A stretch of 64,000 bases of DNA from Chrysomallon squamiferum (GCA_012295275.1 CM022669.1:15992672-16056671), one strand, 5' to 3'; positions 26,398-40,601 are shown, counted from the first letter of the stretch. A program made the numbers and translations. Notes: generated by a model from the sequence alone, not told the origin.

Positions 26398-28658
26398 TAG
26401 ACAATTAGTTTGTTAAAACATGTTTTTCTTTAATATTAAATTACTTATTTTCGAATGCTGCAAATCATGAAATGAAATACATTGTCGTTTATTTCCCCGT
26501 AAATTTTAGAAAAATGTCTAAAAATATTTATTACCATTATCGTTTTATAAAGTTGGAAAAATGTCATTAAAAAATATTTGTAAATAAGCTTATTTTTATT
26601 ACTCGATTCTCTCTGCCACTGAATACACTTTTTGCTGGACAGCAGCATATGTTTCGCACATTCTTAATTGTGAACAGACACTAGTTTCTTTCCTTTTCAT
26701 TCTTTATATTTTAATTTTTAATATTTTTTTTTCTTTTCTTTTTTAATTCTTTGCGGATGCATGCAAATAGAATTCACAAATGAACTTTCCAAATCTGGAA
26801 CGATCAAATAAGAAAAAAAAAATTAAAGATCTATGAAAACGTTTAAAAAACATTATTTATGGCAGTCACTGAGTCAGAAAATGTCTAATCTCTAAACTCC
26901 ATTTGCAGCCTGTGCCCTGCGTGTGTTTCAGTGTGTAGACGAAGCTGCATTCTTGCTGTTAATCGGTGAGATTATTTTATGAAGTCGCGTACGTATGTAT
27001 ATCTGTATGTATATATTACATACACACACACGCACACGCACTCGGACTAACCGTTTACAGTGGAAAAGACATAAAGCTATACTTTCACTAAAACCAGAAT
27101 TACTCCCAAACCGAACGATTTCCGGACACCATTTGGTTTTTGAGAAATTTCACTGTATATATTAATATCTACTGATGTCTGGTTAAATAAATACTCTACT
27201 AGTCCATTCGTTCATTTCAATCCTCAGAATGGGAAAGATGTAAATAAAGATTATTTTTTCTGTCTGTCTACACGTTATCTTTGATCAAACACTGGTTTCG
27301 ATTTGATTGAAGCATGTTGCTCTATGTCAGGTAAGTGGGTAGACGAACTTTTACATGTAAATGTTTACACTACAAAACAAAACTACATTAAAAACGTTGT
27401 TTTAGTAATAAATAAACATCTTTATTATTTTTTTACCTTTTGCCAGTTTTCAAACGTCCAAGTGCAGTTGCTTGAGCTTCAAGAAATAGATTTTCTTTCG
27501 CTTACATTATATTTTTTCTTTTCTTTTTTATCGATCGACAGCATAGCTGTACAGAAGTGAATCTTCACAACGAGTTACAGTTTTTTTAAAAATGGCTTTA
27601 TTCGATAAAACTAGCCGAAACGATACGGTCGAACAAGAGCGAGCGGTACCGGAAACAGGAAAACATATCACTACTTTCCTAACAACAGTCCTTGTTTCTC
27701 GATGAACCATTATGGCGGTAGAAAACAGAATTCACCTCTGAACTATATTGAAATGATATGTAGCGGTACACTTCAAAAAATGTTGTTTATAGTTATAAAT
27801 TTATTGTTAGCAGCGTATAATGTCATGTGACATTACAAAGTGTGAGAATAAAATAACAAAGTTAGAAAACATTAAAATGCTGCCATTTAAAACCTTTACA
27901 GTTAAAATCTCGAGGGCATCGTATACACGGCATGCTGACAATTCTTTGTTGTTGTTATTTTTTTTGATAACATTAAATGAAACTTTACAGTTAATGGATT
28001 TCGTCTCATATGCCAAGCCGTTACGATTACACAAAAATGGCGATATCCAGATATTTCTAGATTGCGCTCTTCTTGTTCGAAGCCGTTGAATGTCAAAGAT
28101 AGAAAAAAAGAAAAAAAAAAGAAAAGAAATGAAGACAGAATAATAATAACAATAATGCTGCTGTTGCTGCTGATGATGATTATAATACAATAATAATAAT
28201 AAGAAGAAGAAGAAGAAGTTGACGACGACGAAGAAGAATATGTGAAAGAAAACTGTAACATTACTCCAAACGCTACATTCAGTGGTTAACAGAAAAGGAT
28301 CTTTTGTATGTACCGTTCCAAAGATTACGAGATCTACAAACAACAACGTAGATAATACATAATACAACATAGATAACACATGGAACTTGGAGATGCATAC
28401 ACAGAGGCTGATTACTACAAAAAAAGTACGTACAGACAGATAACAAGTATGATGAATAAAACACGCACGGAGAACTATAACTAGAGTAATCGTTCACTTT
28501 AACTTGCTATACCATGGAGAAAGCTGTGAAAATTTATTTTTCTGCGTCAGTTTTATCTCTCTTTCTCTTTTATGTGCGATGAAATGTATATATATTATAG
28601 GACTTTTTTTTTTTTTTTGATTCTCTGTTGTTGTTTGTTTATATGCTTCAGCTTAGTT

Positions 28659-28663
28659 TTATT

Positions 28664-28710
<47 letters not shown>

Positions 28711-28723
28711 TTTGTTTGTTAAT

Positions 28724-28766
<43 letters not shown>

Positions 28767-28768
28767 TT
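28659..28768. repeat. TTTA tetranucleotide microsatellite
   Basis: About 27 TTTA units with a few substitutions. Confidence 0.96.
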
Positions 28769-28829
28769 CGTAAAATTAGAATCCTTCCAAAACTGATTCT
28801 ATTAGTTTTAGTATCAGCAATAATAGTAA

Positions 28830-28965
28830 CCTTGAAATAGTAGTAGCAGTAGTAGTAACACTAGTAGCAATAGTAATAGTAATAGCAGTAATAATAGTGA
28901 TATTGGTAGTAAGAGTTGTAATAATAATATTAGTAACAGTAGTAGCGACAATAGCAGTAGTGATA
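28830..28965. repeat. Imperfect AGT/AAT trinucleotide tract
   Basis: Interrupted TAG/AGT/AAT units. The Thr/Ile-rich minus-strand ORF is derived from it. Confidence 0.9.
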
Positions 28966-29689
28966 GGTATAGTTATTGTTACTTTTGTTGAAGCAACATA
29001 AAAGAAGGCTAGGGTAATGAAAAAATAAACGTTTTCAATGGGATATAACATATGTGCGTATGTGTTGTATGAATGTGTTAGGTGCTTTTTTGTCTGGTTT
29101 GAGCGTGTTTATATGTGTTTTCCGTATTTGAACAAATGTATTATAAAGTATCTAAGTACAAAAATAATGTATTTATTTTATTTATTTTGATGTCTTTGTT
29201 CATTTATTTAAATAACCTGCTCGTTCTTTGTTTCATTCACCCATTTATTCATTACTATATTATTGAAACCAGCCCATCGATCAACAAACCTCACTTTCGA
29301 CAAAGCTTGATCAATATGCATGCAGTGATTCAAGGACTGTTTACAACGTAAGAGTAAATGATGATTTCTTTAATGGTATTTTATGATGGGTTAATAGGAA
29401 CTTCTGTTATCTGTAAGGAGATACGTTATCAGCCAATCTCTCAGTGGTTTCTTGAGCACCAAGCTGTATTGGCAAACAGAGACGTTATAAACGTAGCTGA
29501 GGAAAAATTATAGCTGTTGTAATGTTAACTTTTTCAAACAATTATTATCATAATAAAATAAAGTACTGCATATTTTGTAGTTATAGATATTTCAAATGAA
29601 ATATTACTGTTCAACAACGACAACAACAATTTGTACTTCGACTACGACTACCACTGTTGTTACTATTACAACTATTGCTGCTATGACGT

Positions 29690-29915
29690 GCATGTATGTA
29701 TGTATATATGTATGTATTTTAGGATTTGAATATTTTCTGTCTTGCGTACGTCTCTATTAGTCTCTGCACTTAGGCAATTTTCGGGAACGCGCTGGCTTAG
29801 AAAAACAAAGTCCAATCACGACTTAACAATACTCGTCAGATGCCGCTGAAGAGACTCGAACTTATGGCATGCTTTCGCCCGCACTCCGAATTCGACCATA
29901 CAGACAATCCTATGT
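29690..29915 (-). mobile_element. Candidate tRNA-headed SINE
   Basis: Read on the minus strand, an A-box-like TGGTCGAATTCGG (29886-29898) is followed about 40 bases later by a B-box-like AAGTTCGAGTC (29853-29863), then about 120 bases of unrelated body and a tail of ATAC-type repeats (29690-29715). This order, RNA polymerase III promoter boxes then body then short tandem tail, is the layout of tRNA-derived SINEs. No target-site duplication was confirmed and the family is not recognised. A chance A/B-box pair is possible. Confidence 0.4.
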
Positions 29916-30108
29916 ATGTATGTATGTGTGCGTGTGTATGGATATTTATGCATGCATGTATGTATGTATGTATATATGTAAGTATGTATGCATTTATGTA
30001 TGTATGTATGTATGTATGTATGTATGTATGTATGTATGTATGTATGTATGTATGTATGTATGTATGTATGTATATGTGTATGTATGTATAAATATATATA
30101 TATATATG
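29911..30108. repeat. TATG tetranucleotide microsatellite
   Basis: About 170 bases of TATG/TGTA units ending in a TA run. It abuts the SINE candidate. Confidence 0.96.
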
Positions 30109-31757
30109 CATGCCTACATATGTACATATGAAATTCCTACTCTAAAGAATCAATTAATTTTTTTAATTTTTCTATTTTTTTGTATTTTCTTCAAATCACT
30201 ATTTATTTTAACGAAACCCTAAATGCAACTGAACAGAAATGACGAAGTGGTTGATTGTTACTGTAAGAATATACGGACCACAGTACTATTCTAAGAGGCA
30301 GGTTTTGGCCTTCGAATGACCCTGTGAGAATAAATACAGATGTGCTATATGCGATAAGTAGATACTGAAAGGAAATAACTGATTTCTGTTGTGCTTATAA
30401 ACGTTTGGGGTTAGAATCTCCGCATGCAGGAAGGCAGGAGACTGTCTTAGGGAGTTAAATGACGGATGATCTTTTAAGCCTAATGGATATGAAGGTAGTG
30501 GATCGAACACAACGGAAAGGAAGAATAGAAGAAGCTTTAAGTGCGTGTATATGTGTTGTTCGTTTCGTTGTGTATGCGTGTTAATATAAAGTGTGTGTTT
30601 GTGTGCGACAGTTTGTATATATGTATCATTGTATCATTGTGATGTATTTGACTGCGTGTATTTGTATAAAGGTTATTGTGTCTTTGATTGTTGGTCCGTG
30701 TTTAGTTATAGGTTTGTGCATTTGTACACGTTGAAAGTTGATTGGTATCTATATATCTGTTAGTCAGTGTAAATCTGTGTTAGTGTGTATATGTATGTAT
30801 CTACAGACGCGTGCGAAAGTGTGGGTGTACGAGTCAGTGCATCTGTATAGGTGTGTGTGTAAGTGTGTACTTCTACGCATGCATGTATAATTAGAGGATC
30901 CTGTATAATCATAGCTGCTAACTAATAATTCACAACATTTGAACACATCTCGAATATATTATCCCCTTATTTCTTCGACCATTCATTTTATTTATTTTTC
31001 ATTTATACAATGTTTATGTAGTTATCAAGAAGATACTGATGAGTTTAAAATCAGAAACTGAATTCAAAATTAAGGAAAAAAGTTTAAATAATAACTTTAT
31101 TAAAAAAATAAATAAATAAATAAATTAATAAATAAATAAATAAATAAAAATAAAAATGAAAAAAACAGAAGAAAGTTTTTCGGTTTCTAAAACGTTGGCA
31201 AGTCTCCAGTCACTTGATGTGTTACTCCTAATTTATAGTGATTGCGGATATTTGGATTTCCCCAGACATACAGACGTTTAGAGAGAAGAAGAAGAAGAAA
31301 AAAAGAAGGGTTTTGTAGGTTGAAAATTAGCTACTATCACGAAATTTGTTCAGTGACTTTGCGTCTTGTGATACAGAAAACGTTATCAGTTTCTTTAAGT
31401 TTCTATTTTTCAAACACGAACAGCGAGTAATATTTTACATATATTTAGTCACTAGAGATACTGTGCTAACAAAAAATCGAAAGTTCAGAACTGTCGTAAA
31501 ATACAGCCCTGAGCAATATCTCGTAATTCAAATTAATTTCTGACAGAAGCGTATGTTTGGATTATTTTGTCTTACAAAATAAAGTTCGTTGCCCTTATAA
31601 TGTTTCTATTTTGTTTCTTTTTATTTTTTGTTTCTTTTTTTTATTTTGTATTTTATTATTAATTATTTATTATTTTTTTTATTTTATTATTATTATTATT
31701 ATGTGGGGTTTTTTTTATTGTTTTTTTATTATTATTATTTTTTTTTTTTTTTATTTT

Positions 31758-31795
<38 letters not shown>

Positions 31796-33167
31796 GTTGT
31801 TGTTTTTTTGTTGTTTTTTTGCCGGGCATTTCTAAGCAAATATTTAATTGTTTAACCGTTTTTCTCTTTTTATTTACTTTTTACTTTTTCTTCGTTCATT
31901 CTATTATTTTAAAAATATTTTAACTTTTTTATTACTTATTTTTTGTTAGTTGTTCCTGATTCGTATTTATATGCCTTCGCGTTGTTTTCTTTCATTATTT
32001 CCTTCTTTATTACGTTTTACTTTCAAATTTTAATCTTTCATTATTACTATCCTTTTTTATGCGTTTTTTTTTTTTTTTTTTTTTTTTAGTTTTCTTGATT
32101 TCTTTTGGCTAATATTTTAGAAGCATTCCTGAAAATGTCACAGATAATTTACAAATTATGCGGCTTTTGAGTTCTAACATTTAAATTAACTAACTGTTTC
32201 ATCTAATGCAGACGACACTGATAAGAACTAGTGTTCAGGAAGAAACCTGCTTTGAAAACCTCTTGTGACGTCAAATGCCAAAAAGGATTAAAATATGTGT
32301 GTCTCCTTTAATGAAAGTATATTCAATTAAGATTAGGACATTTATCCGAACTATTAATTATCAGCGTTCTGTACACTTTTGAAAATAGAGATAATTTTCG
32401 CTGCACATATGTAAGATAATTGAGGACACTTATTTCGGTAACAACGGACCTTAAAACCTTGATGTTATGGCTTGTTGGTGGAATGAAACAATGAATAATG
32501 TTAGACAAAGGTAAATATGTGAACAAATGACGGCAAAAATGTATTTATAAGATAGATGCAGTGAGTCGGCTGCAACACTGAAGGGTTTTGCGGTTGTTTT
32601 ATTCAAATATACGTCAGTGCAGCTTCTTGAACTGGTAGAATTAAATATCTGCTAATGGACAAAAATATGCCTTTCAGCGTTTTAATGATCATGTCATTAT
32701 CTTCGAAACGGAGACATGTTTTAACGTGATAAATAGAATACATGAGTTTTTAATTACTTTGAAAGTCGTATTTTGGTTACGCTTACACATTACAGTTCTG
32801 TGTTTTAATTTCTTTCATTCATTCTAATTTTTTTTCTCAAAAAATAACAAAGATAATTTGTAAAAAAAAAAAAAAATAAAAAAAAAAATAAATAAATAAC
32901 AAGGTAACGTTTTACAGTTTTTGGCCAGTACTAAGGAACTTTAATCATTTTTGACTTTCTATTATTTCAGTGACATGTAAAAAAAAAAATACAGAACATG
33001 TCTTTATTCAGAGAGGTTCTCAACAACAAACACATTCTTTCAAAATGGGAAAATCGGTTCTTTTCATGTAGCAGATGACAAATGTTTAAGAATCTTGACT
33101 GAGCCGTGAGCTGCAATTTGGACTCAAACGGAAGACTTCCAAAAGGATCGTGTTTGCTCTTCCTGCA

Positions 33168-33202
<35 letters not shown>

Positions 33203-33334
33203 GAAAGAAGAAGAATAAGAGCAAAAAGTCTTAGGTTCATTTCCCTAAAAATAATAATAATCTTTTTTAGGATTGCTTTAGTTATATTTAGATTGTTAGG
33301 TATGAATTCACAATCGAAGCCATATTATCATCAT

Positions 33335-33366
<32 letters not shown>

Positions 33367-34450
33367 GCATCGTCATTTTTACTAGCATTTGTTGTTGTAG
33401 TAATAATATAATAGTAGTAGCAGCAGTAGTAGTAGTAATAGCAGTAGTATTGGCATTACCGTGATAAAGTAATTCAGTGCTTCAATAAATGTCAGAATGA
33501 CTAGTACTTTTACGGTTGTTTGAAAACATAAGGAATGACAAAGTAAGGGAAAAGAAATTAAAATAAAATCAACAGGAAAAAAGACAAGTCGAAGATCTTC
33601 CGGTTTTTTTGTTGTTGTTGTTGTTGTTTTTTTGTGGGTATTTTTTGACAGTCGTGTGATTAAAGGGAAGAGTAAACAAAATGAAAGGATTCGGGGAAGG
33701 AAGTTTTGTGGATGACAAACAGAAGAAGACTATCAACGATATCAGGTAAAAAATCATTCCCTTTTTTTTTTTTTTTTTTTTTGGTATATATTCGTTTTAT
33801 TATATTCCGCTTGGTTGCTTGTTCTAGTTTTATTTTCATTGATGGCTTCGCTTCCACATGTCTTTATCTGTATGCATGTACGATTTTTCGATCTATCGGT
33901 CAGTCTCTCTGTCAGTATGTCTGTCTCTTTTTATATCCATCAGTCTAGCTGTTTATATCCACCAGTCAAACTCTTCACAAACACATGTACACATGCATAC
34001 AGACACACACTCATACACATACAAGTACACACGCACGTTGCTGTGGAAGGCACTGTTGTCGCTGCTGCTGTGACTCTCTGTGATGCTGTAGTGAAAATAG
34101 TTTTATGCGAATGTACTCCAATCTTCAGCGACACAATTATTTTAATTTTCTTTCTTTCTTAGTTTCTTTCTTTCTTTGCCTTAGAGACACACGGTTTTTT
34201 TTATAAATGTATTCAGATGTATTCAAATGCCATTTTTCGCTGTTTTGCCAATTTTGTTCTCGTATTACCATCGAAAGAATTTTACTATCCATGACAATTT
34301 TCTTTTAATCTCTGCACTAATCTGCACAGCGAGCAAAGCACTTTGTGACTGATGTATGGACGGATTTTAGTTTAGAGACTTAGGATACATTCATGACACA
34401 TGATACATTGCTAATTGTGTCCTTAATAGTGGTAGTAACATACGATATAT
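30109..34450. other. Non-coding region, AT-rich with homopolymers
   Basis: No gene is recognised. Present are GT-rich DNA (30540-30890), an AAAT array (31105-31150), a long T/ATT tract (31600-31810), poly-T runs at about 32066-32088, 33169-33196 and 33763-33781, a CAT/CAG array (33327-33369) and an AGT-rich run (33411-33450). ORFs at 32323-32526 and 33815-34162 carry no recognisable motif. Confidence 0.7.
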
Positions 34451-34469
34451 AGACAATAGTAGCAGTCGT

Positions 34470-34479
34470 AGCAGAATTG

Positions 34480-34553
<74 letters not shown>

Positions 34554-34830
34554 CTAGTAGTACTAGTAGTAGTGGTGTTGGAGGTGGTAGTAGAAATAAT
34601 TGTGATAGTAGTAATAGTAGCAGTCACAGCAATGGTAGTAGTAGCAGTAATGGTAGTAGTAGTAGAAGTAGAAACAGCAAAAAAATTGGTACTAGTACAA
34701 TAGATATCAATAACAAAAGAAGTAGCAATGATATAGGAAGCAGTTGTAGCAGCTTCATCAATTGTGGTAATAGCTGTAATAGAAGTAGAACTACTACTAG
34801 TAGTAGGATACTAGCAATACAAGCGTAAAT
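34470..34830. repeat. AGT trinucleotide array
   Basis: A near-perfect core of TAG units (about 34478-34572) followed by about 250 bases of degraded AGT/AAT/AGC units. Confidence 0.95.
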
Positions 34831-34948
34831 AACGGTGAAATGTGCAAAATATTGTAGAAAATATGGTTTTAAGTGACGTCGCTTCTAAAATTATGAGAAT
34901 CTCAAAAAACCTTTTTATATCATTGCTAAAAATTGGCGACACAGAAAA

Positions 34949-35035
34949 CAACGTGATCTGTATTCTAATCCACGCGGACACAGCCAAATGGATCAGTTAT
35001 CCATCCCCTGCATTATCCTCTTGGTCCCCTGATCT
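34949..35035 (-). pseudogene. Decayed tRNA-Ser-like sequence
   Basis: On the plus strand the sequence aligns without gaps for about 60 bases with the intact tRNA-Ser gene at 38907-38988. It retains CCACGCGG, CAGCC, AATGGAT and TCCATC and then a longer, poorly matched 5' half. The B box is damaged (TTCTAATCC where TTCGAACCC stands on the same strand) and the acceptor stem no longer pairs, so it should not give a working tRNA. It is either an old tRNA pseudogene or the head of a tRNA-derived SINE. Identity over the aligned part is roughly 65-70% by eye. Confidence 0.65.
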
Positions 35036-35660
35036 TACCAATTTACTTTTAATCAAAAAAAAAAAAAAAAAAAATCTATTAATCATTATAATGTACTCGT
35101 AATCATTTTTATCCTTTTAATACGTCTCTCTAAGAGCTAATGCGGCCTTGAACGGTTCTACGCTTAATTATCCACATTACGTGCACGTCTTTTTTACAAT
35201 TACGTAGTTTGAGCTTCAGATTTAAATAACGTTTAAAAAAAAGGAATCTTCACTGTATTTCTAATGTTCAGATATCTCCTGACTTTAGGCTTAAGTAAAT
35301 TACTGCCATCATTTTTTGCCTGGCTTTGCCTCTTAAAATGATAATATGAAAATAATTGTGGAAGCTTACAGAAATGAATTTCACACAGAATAATTATATG
35401 TGCCTCTGGTATATTCTGAAGAGAGAGAGAGAGAGATATTTTTTTTTTTTTTTTTTTTTTTTAAGGTATCGTGCAATATTTATCAATTTCATTTGGGTGT
35501 TTAATTTATAACGAAATAAGTAATTAAAATAACGAATAATAATACGTTTTATTCGTTAGTGATTCGGTTACTTTTTTTTTAGTATTATTGTTTGACTTAA
35601 TTATACCGTTTGAGTTATTAAACAGTAATTATGTTTATAGTTTAAGATACATTTGTTCAG

Positions 35661-35788
<128 letters not shown>

Positions 35789-35985
35789 TTTTCTTTATCT
35801 ATTCCGATGTGTTGCTCCAATGTTAAAACGAGCGTTAACAAACAGCATGGTGCAACATCGTAAATTTTATATTTGAAAATGTGATAACATCGAACATACA
35901 TCAAAATAATGACTTTTACAAGAAAATATTAAGCTATTTATGTAGCATGCTCGCGCATGTTCATTTATCATTTTCCTGATTTATT

Positions 35986-35989
<4 letters not shown>

Positions 35990-36073
<84 letters not shown>
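35990..36073. repeat. GA dinucleotide microsatellite
   Basis: About 42 uninterrupted units, 200 bp from the previous GA array and in the same orientation. Confidence 0.98.
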
Positions 36074-36078
<5 letters not shown>

Positions 36079-36992
36079 AACACTTGAAATGTGTATCAAC
36101 AGGTAGAGAGATATGTCACTCCCTCGCCTGCTTTTCTTCAGAATTGTATGTTTTGTTCATTACAATGAAACTCGTTTCATTATGTAAGAATTCACTATGA
36201 TTATGTCTCCCAACGGATTTTGTAAATTATAGATCGGTTTTCAAATTAGGTCACGTTTTGTATTAATTTTTTAGAAGAAATATTTTATCCTGAGGTAATT
36301 TTGTAAATTAAGGGATATAATGTTATTTAATAGAGAAGGCTGAGAAAAGATACCGAGAAATTTATTATTTTTTTTATATTTTGTTTCGAGATTTTTCAGC
36401 TATTTACTGCCGTTCCAATCGTAAGGCTGTCAAAAAACAAATATTTCTATGAATCATTGTTTCATATTAGGGAACATTATTCCTGCAGACCATTATATCA
36501 TTATAATTTCTACTACCTCGTTCGAACTTCGCGTGAATCATTTCTAGAAAAGGACTTATTATTATTACTATTGTTGTTATTATTAGTAGTAATAGTAGTA
36601 GTTTTACCATCATCATAATAAACACCATCAGCAGCAGCAGCAGTAGGAGCCGTGTCATCATCATCAGCAACAGACGAACAACTGTCAAAACAGCATGAAA
36701 ATAAGAAATATGTTCAGTATCGCCAATAACCTGATACGTTGATAACCGGTGAGTTTGAAATAATTGTTTGCGTCTGGTAAAGCAGTCTTAAACAGTAATT
36801 TATTACTTCTCATATTGTGGGAAATACACTTGCCTCAGAACTAAACGAGACAGTGATGAAGAGAGATAGATTCAGAGAAAGATGTAGAGTAATTAGAAAT
36901 CAGTTTTATATACAGTGAAATGAATCTTAATATCCTTAATTTTATCTTTGTTATAATTAAGAATATATAATATGAGAGACAGACAGACAGAC

Positions 36993-37074
<82 letters not shown>

Positions 37075-37255
37075 ACTTAAGCATTCACATAAAGCATCGA
37101 ATAAAAGTAGTAAATTTATTTATTGACTGACTACCTAATTTACATTTAAATGAATATAACATATTTTATATCTTCTGCCTATGTTAAAATTTACCTGATA
37201 CATGCCTTAGTTACATTCATAATTTTGTTTTTCTTTTTTCTTTTTTTTTTTAAAC

Positions 37256-37301
<46 letters not shown>

Positions 37302-38906
37302 TAATTATAGGAATTATTCATGTTGGTTGTATTTGTGGCATAAATCAAAAGACATAGCTGTTTTATTCTTAGTAAAATCGATTCTATGATTAAAAAGCAA
37401 CCGAAATACTTGCAAGTGTAACTACTTCAAAATGCATAGTGATCTATGGGTCAGCTAGTTTCATGATCACTTCCAGTTAATTCTTACAAACTGTTCGAAA
37501 ATAGAAAGATTGATCTGGGTTTATTAGCTTCGTCCAAAAACACTGACTATCATAATATAATAATTAGTTTCCTTTGAGTTTGTGTTAATACAGAAATAAG
37601 TGGTTTCAATAATGCTTCTGAAAGCAGGTTTTTGTACTCTGATGATGACGACAGTGATGATGATGGTTATGATGATGATTCTAATAATTACGATAATGGT
37701 AAATTTTATAAATATTCGATTTCTATATTAAATGCCAATTGAGGAATCAAGATCATATAATTTCAAAAAATCTGATGATCTGGTGTTGCCTAAAACAGTT
37801 AAATCAGAAAAAGAAGGCAGAAAGGAATATTTGACATAATAATACTTACGAAACCTAAACCCAATTAAATAAAAGTTGTTATCATTCAGATCACTTTGGT
37901 TCCGAGAAAAGATTCGTCAACAAATTTAATTTTTGCCGAATAAAATGATTTTAACAACATTGAGACAGACGTAATTTCGATTTCATCTCTAAAAAACCCG
38001 AGGCATACACCACTCTTTTTACTGGTATATGTGCATTTCTTGTTCATAAGAAATAAATACAATTCAGCACAAACGTAAAATAATATCTAGCCAAGAAAAC
38101 TGAATTAAATAAAAACAAAAACAAAAACAAAAACATTAAGAATCTTTCGCATTTTCAAACTCTTATTTGTCGCAGGCTATATACTATTCCTAAATATATT
38201 ACGCACCATTAAAGCCAATATGATATCTTTCTGACATCCAAGAAATTCAGCATTTGTTCTGAAGAAAGTTTTGCAAATATAATTATTACGCGTCGAAATA
38301 CATAATGGAAGGTCTTCGTACAACTGTCTTTTACTCTGAACGTAACAAATCCTACATGTTCTATTAGGCTTTCCGTCGGCCGCCAAATAATCGTTTACTA
38401 CAAGATGTATTTCCTTAGCAGACAGAAAAACGACCGACGGAATAGTATCGTAATGTATTTATTCAACAAGCAGTCTATAATTGATAAAAATGACGTTAGA
38501 ATATGTTGTTAGTCTGTGCAGCACAAATTAGAGGAGACCAGTATGAACGATATCTTTAGGCAAGATTAATTCTTGGTTTTAGTTAACAGAACAGAAAAAC
38601 GAAAAAAATAAAAAATAACAAAATGAACATATATAACTTATTTATGTGTGTTATATATGTACAGGTGTCTCTGTTTGTTTGTCTGAATGTATATTTTATT
38701 TTGTTTCCGTTTTCAAATATGTTAGATAAATATATCAATTTTAATACGTTCTGGCATAACTGAGAATGATATGTTAAATAAGATCTGTATAACATATGCA
38801 CGTAAATCGTACAAGCAAATCAGTGTTTACATGCACGTAAATTGACTGTTGTTTCAGTTCTTATTTGCCAATAGCCACAACAGCTGCAAAATGTAGAGAA
38901 TTAACA
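36074..38906. other. Non-coding region between the GA arrays and the tRNA gene
   Basis: No gene is recognised. Present are an interrupted ATT/AGT/ATC/AGC tract (36550-36680), a GACA/GA array, a poly-A run of about 42 (37257-37298), GAT-rich DNA near 37640-37680 and five AAAAAC units (38106-38135). The rest is unique AT-rich DNA. Confidence 0.7.
36977..37071. repeat. GACA then GA microsatellite
   Basis: Five to six GACA units lead into about 36 GA units. Confidence 0.97.
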
Positions 38907-38988
38907 CGACGAGGATGGGATTCGAACCCACGCGGGCAGAGCCCAATGGATTAGCAGTCCATCGCCTTAACCACTCGGCCACCTCGTC
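38907..38988 (-). tRNA. trnS(GCU): tRNA-Ser (anticodon GCU)
   Basis: An 82-base sequence on the minus strand folds as a complete serine tRNA. The acceptor stem GACGAGG pairs with CCTCGTC, and the discriminator is G. The A box is TGGCCGAGTGG. The anticodon stem-loop is TGGACTGCTAATCCA, with GCT in the CTGCTAA loop, decoding AGC/AGU serine codons. The long class II variable arm (GGGCTCTGCCC region) is typical of serine tRNAs, and the T arm carries the B box GGTTCGAATCC. There is no intron and no encoded CCA. A run of four T on the minus strand about 20 bases past the 3' end (38888-38891) is a plausible RNA polymerase III terminator. All stems are intact, so the gene is probably functional. Confidence 0.96.
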
Positions 38989-39585
38989 CACATAACACAA
39001 CGTATTTTCGAATGCCGTCTCCTACACGTTACGGCTTTCTGTAAATAAAATAATTAATTTTAAAATCCTAACATTATCAAACAGTAATCAACAGAGCCAA
39101 TACGGAAATGAACAGACACCGATTATGGAATTTTATATTAAAAGTTACTGTTGATCGAAATTACCGATCATTCTCCAAATCTATGAGACGGAATAATTAT
39201 TCCATTCATGGTCTGCGAAATAATCTCTTCCTGGTTTTTCTGGAAATGAGATAGGACGTTTTGGCCTTGGTATCAAAGCTGCGAGCCAGATAATAGCTGT
39301 ACCAGAAAACAGACCACTTATCGAATTTTTTTTTTTCTTTCTCTGCTGATAGCAAATTAAGTTTGAAAAAGTACTGTTTGCTTAAAGACACTTCTGTTCT
39401 GTGGGTTCTTGTTATAAATTTAAATGGTTATTTTGCCGACGAAAATAAGCTATAATCATTATATTTCCTTATTTAAACTGAACTACATGTATTAAATATA
39501 AGTACGAAACAATGTCCTTCATACATTAATAATAAGTCTTGCACCTCATTCAAAAGGTAAGAAGAATTATTATCTTAAATATTTT

Positions 39586-39587
<2 letters not shown>

Positions 39588-39667
<80 letters not shown>
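39588..39667. repeat. GA dinucleotide microsatellite
   Basis: About 40 uninterrupted units. Confidence 0.98.
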
Positions 39668-39669
<2 letters not shown>

Positions 39670-40323
39670 CAGATATTAAACTCAGAAAACTAGACATTAA
39701 AAAACAAATCACACCATTTCAACAATCCAATTTTCTAGGGGAAAATTAACGGAACATTAATTTCCTGTTACAATAACAGTAATCCGGTACAAGTTAAACA
39801 ATTGCAGAAAGTCTGGCGTTATTTCACAGAGTTGCAATCACGATATATCTGAAAGCGTTTATTTAAAATCCAGGTGGCAGGCGCGCCTTCCTGCTTATTA
39901 ATAACTGTTTAGAACAAAAGCTGTGCTGTTTGAAAGAAGCGAGTAGTTATTCTGGTTGAGAAATAGTGGCAAACCGGAAAATCTTTAAATACTTTTATTT
40001 CAGACTAAAAATGCCTGGTACCATAGCGTTTAATTAAAAATTTCACAATCATTCTTATCAAATTTATCATTCTTCTTTTGTTCGTTCCTTTCCTCTAAGG
40101 ACGGGAGGTGTTCTTTTCATTGCTATGCACAGATTTAAAAAAAAAAAAAAAATTGTTCTATGCAGAGGAAACAAAATTTGGTAATACTTGGGCGTTTCGG
40201 TCTAGCGAACATTTCACGTAAAACGAGGGGCGATATAAAAATGTCAGACAGAGTCCCAGACAGTTCGCTTGTGTCTCCAACAAAACTACATCACAATGTG
40301 TAAATCATCATTATTGTCCATAA

Positions 40324-40601
40324 CCCTTCTTTAAATTTATTTTCTAGTACCCGATTCAAGACATGCTGCAAAAAAGGCGAATTTATGATCCTCATATCAT
40401 CGAATCCGATAACTTTCATGACATAAGCCTAACTTCGAAATGGTTTGTGATATACAGAAAAATATCCCTTCTTTAAATTTATTTTATAATATCCGATTCA
40501 AGACATGCTGCAAAAAGGCGAATTTATGATCCTCCAACCATCGAATCTGATAACTTTCATGACATAAGTCTAACTTCGAAATGGTTTGTGATACATAGAA
40601 A
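40324..40601. repeat. Tandem direct duplication, ~142-bp period
   Basis: Two copies, starting at 40324 and 40466, are close to 90% identical by eye. Each runs from CCCTTCTTTAAATTTATTTT through GATTCAAGACATGCTGCAAA and CTAACTTCGAAATGG to a GTGATAYAYAGAAA end. The high identity points to a fairly recent duplication. Confidence 0.93.

Larger units (their letters stand above)
26211..29689. other. Non-coding upstream region, repeat-rich
   Basis: No gene is recognised. It contains a TA run (26368-26394), a short CA run (~27021-27042), a CTG/GAT/GAA compound repeat (28150-28220), a TTTA array and a TAG/AAT array. Open frames at 27303-27560, 27807-28379 and 28279-28497 show no family motif and partly run through repeats. 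Confidence 0.7.
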
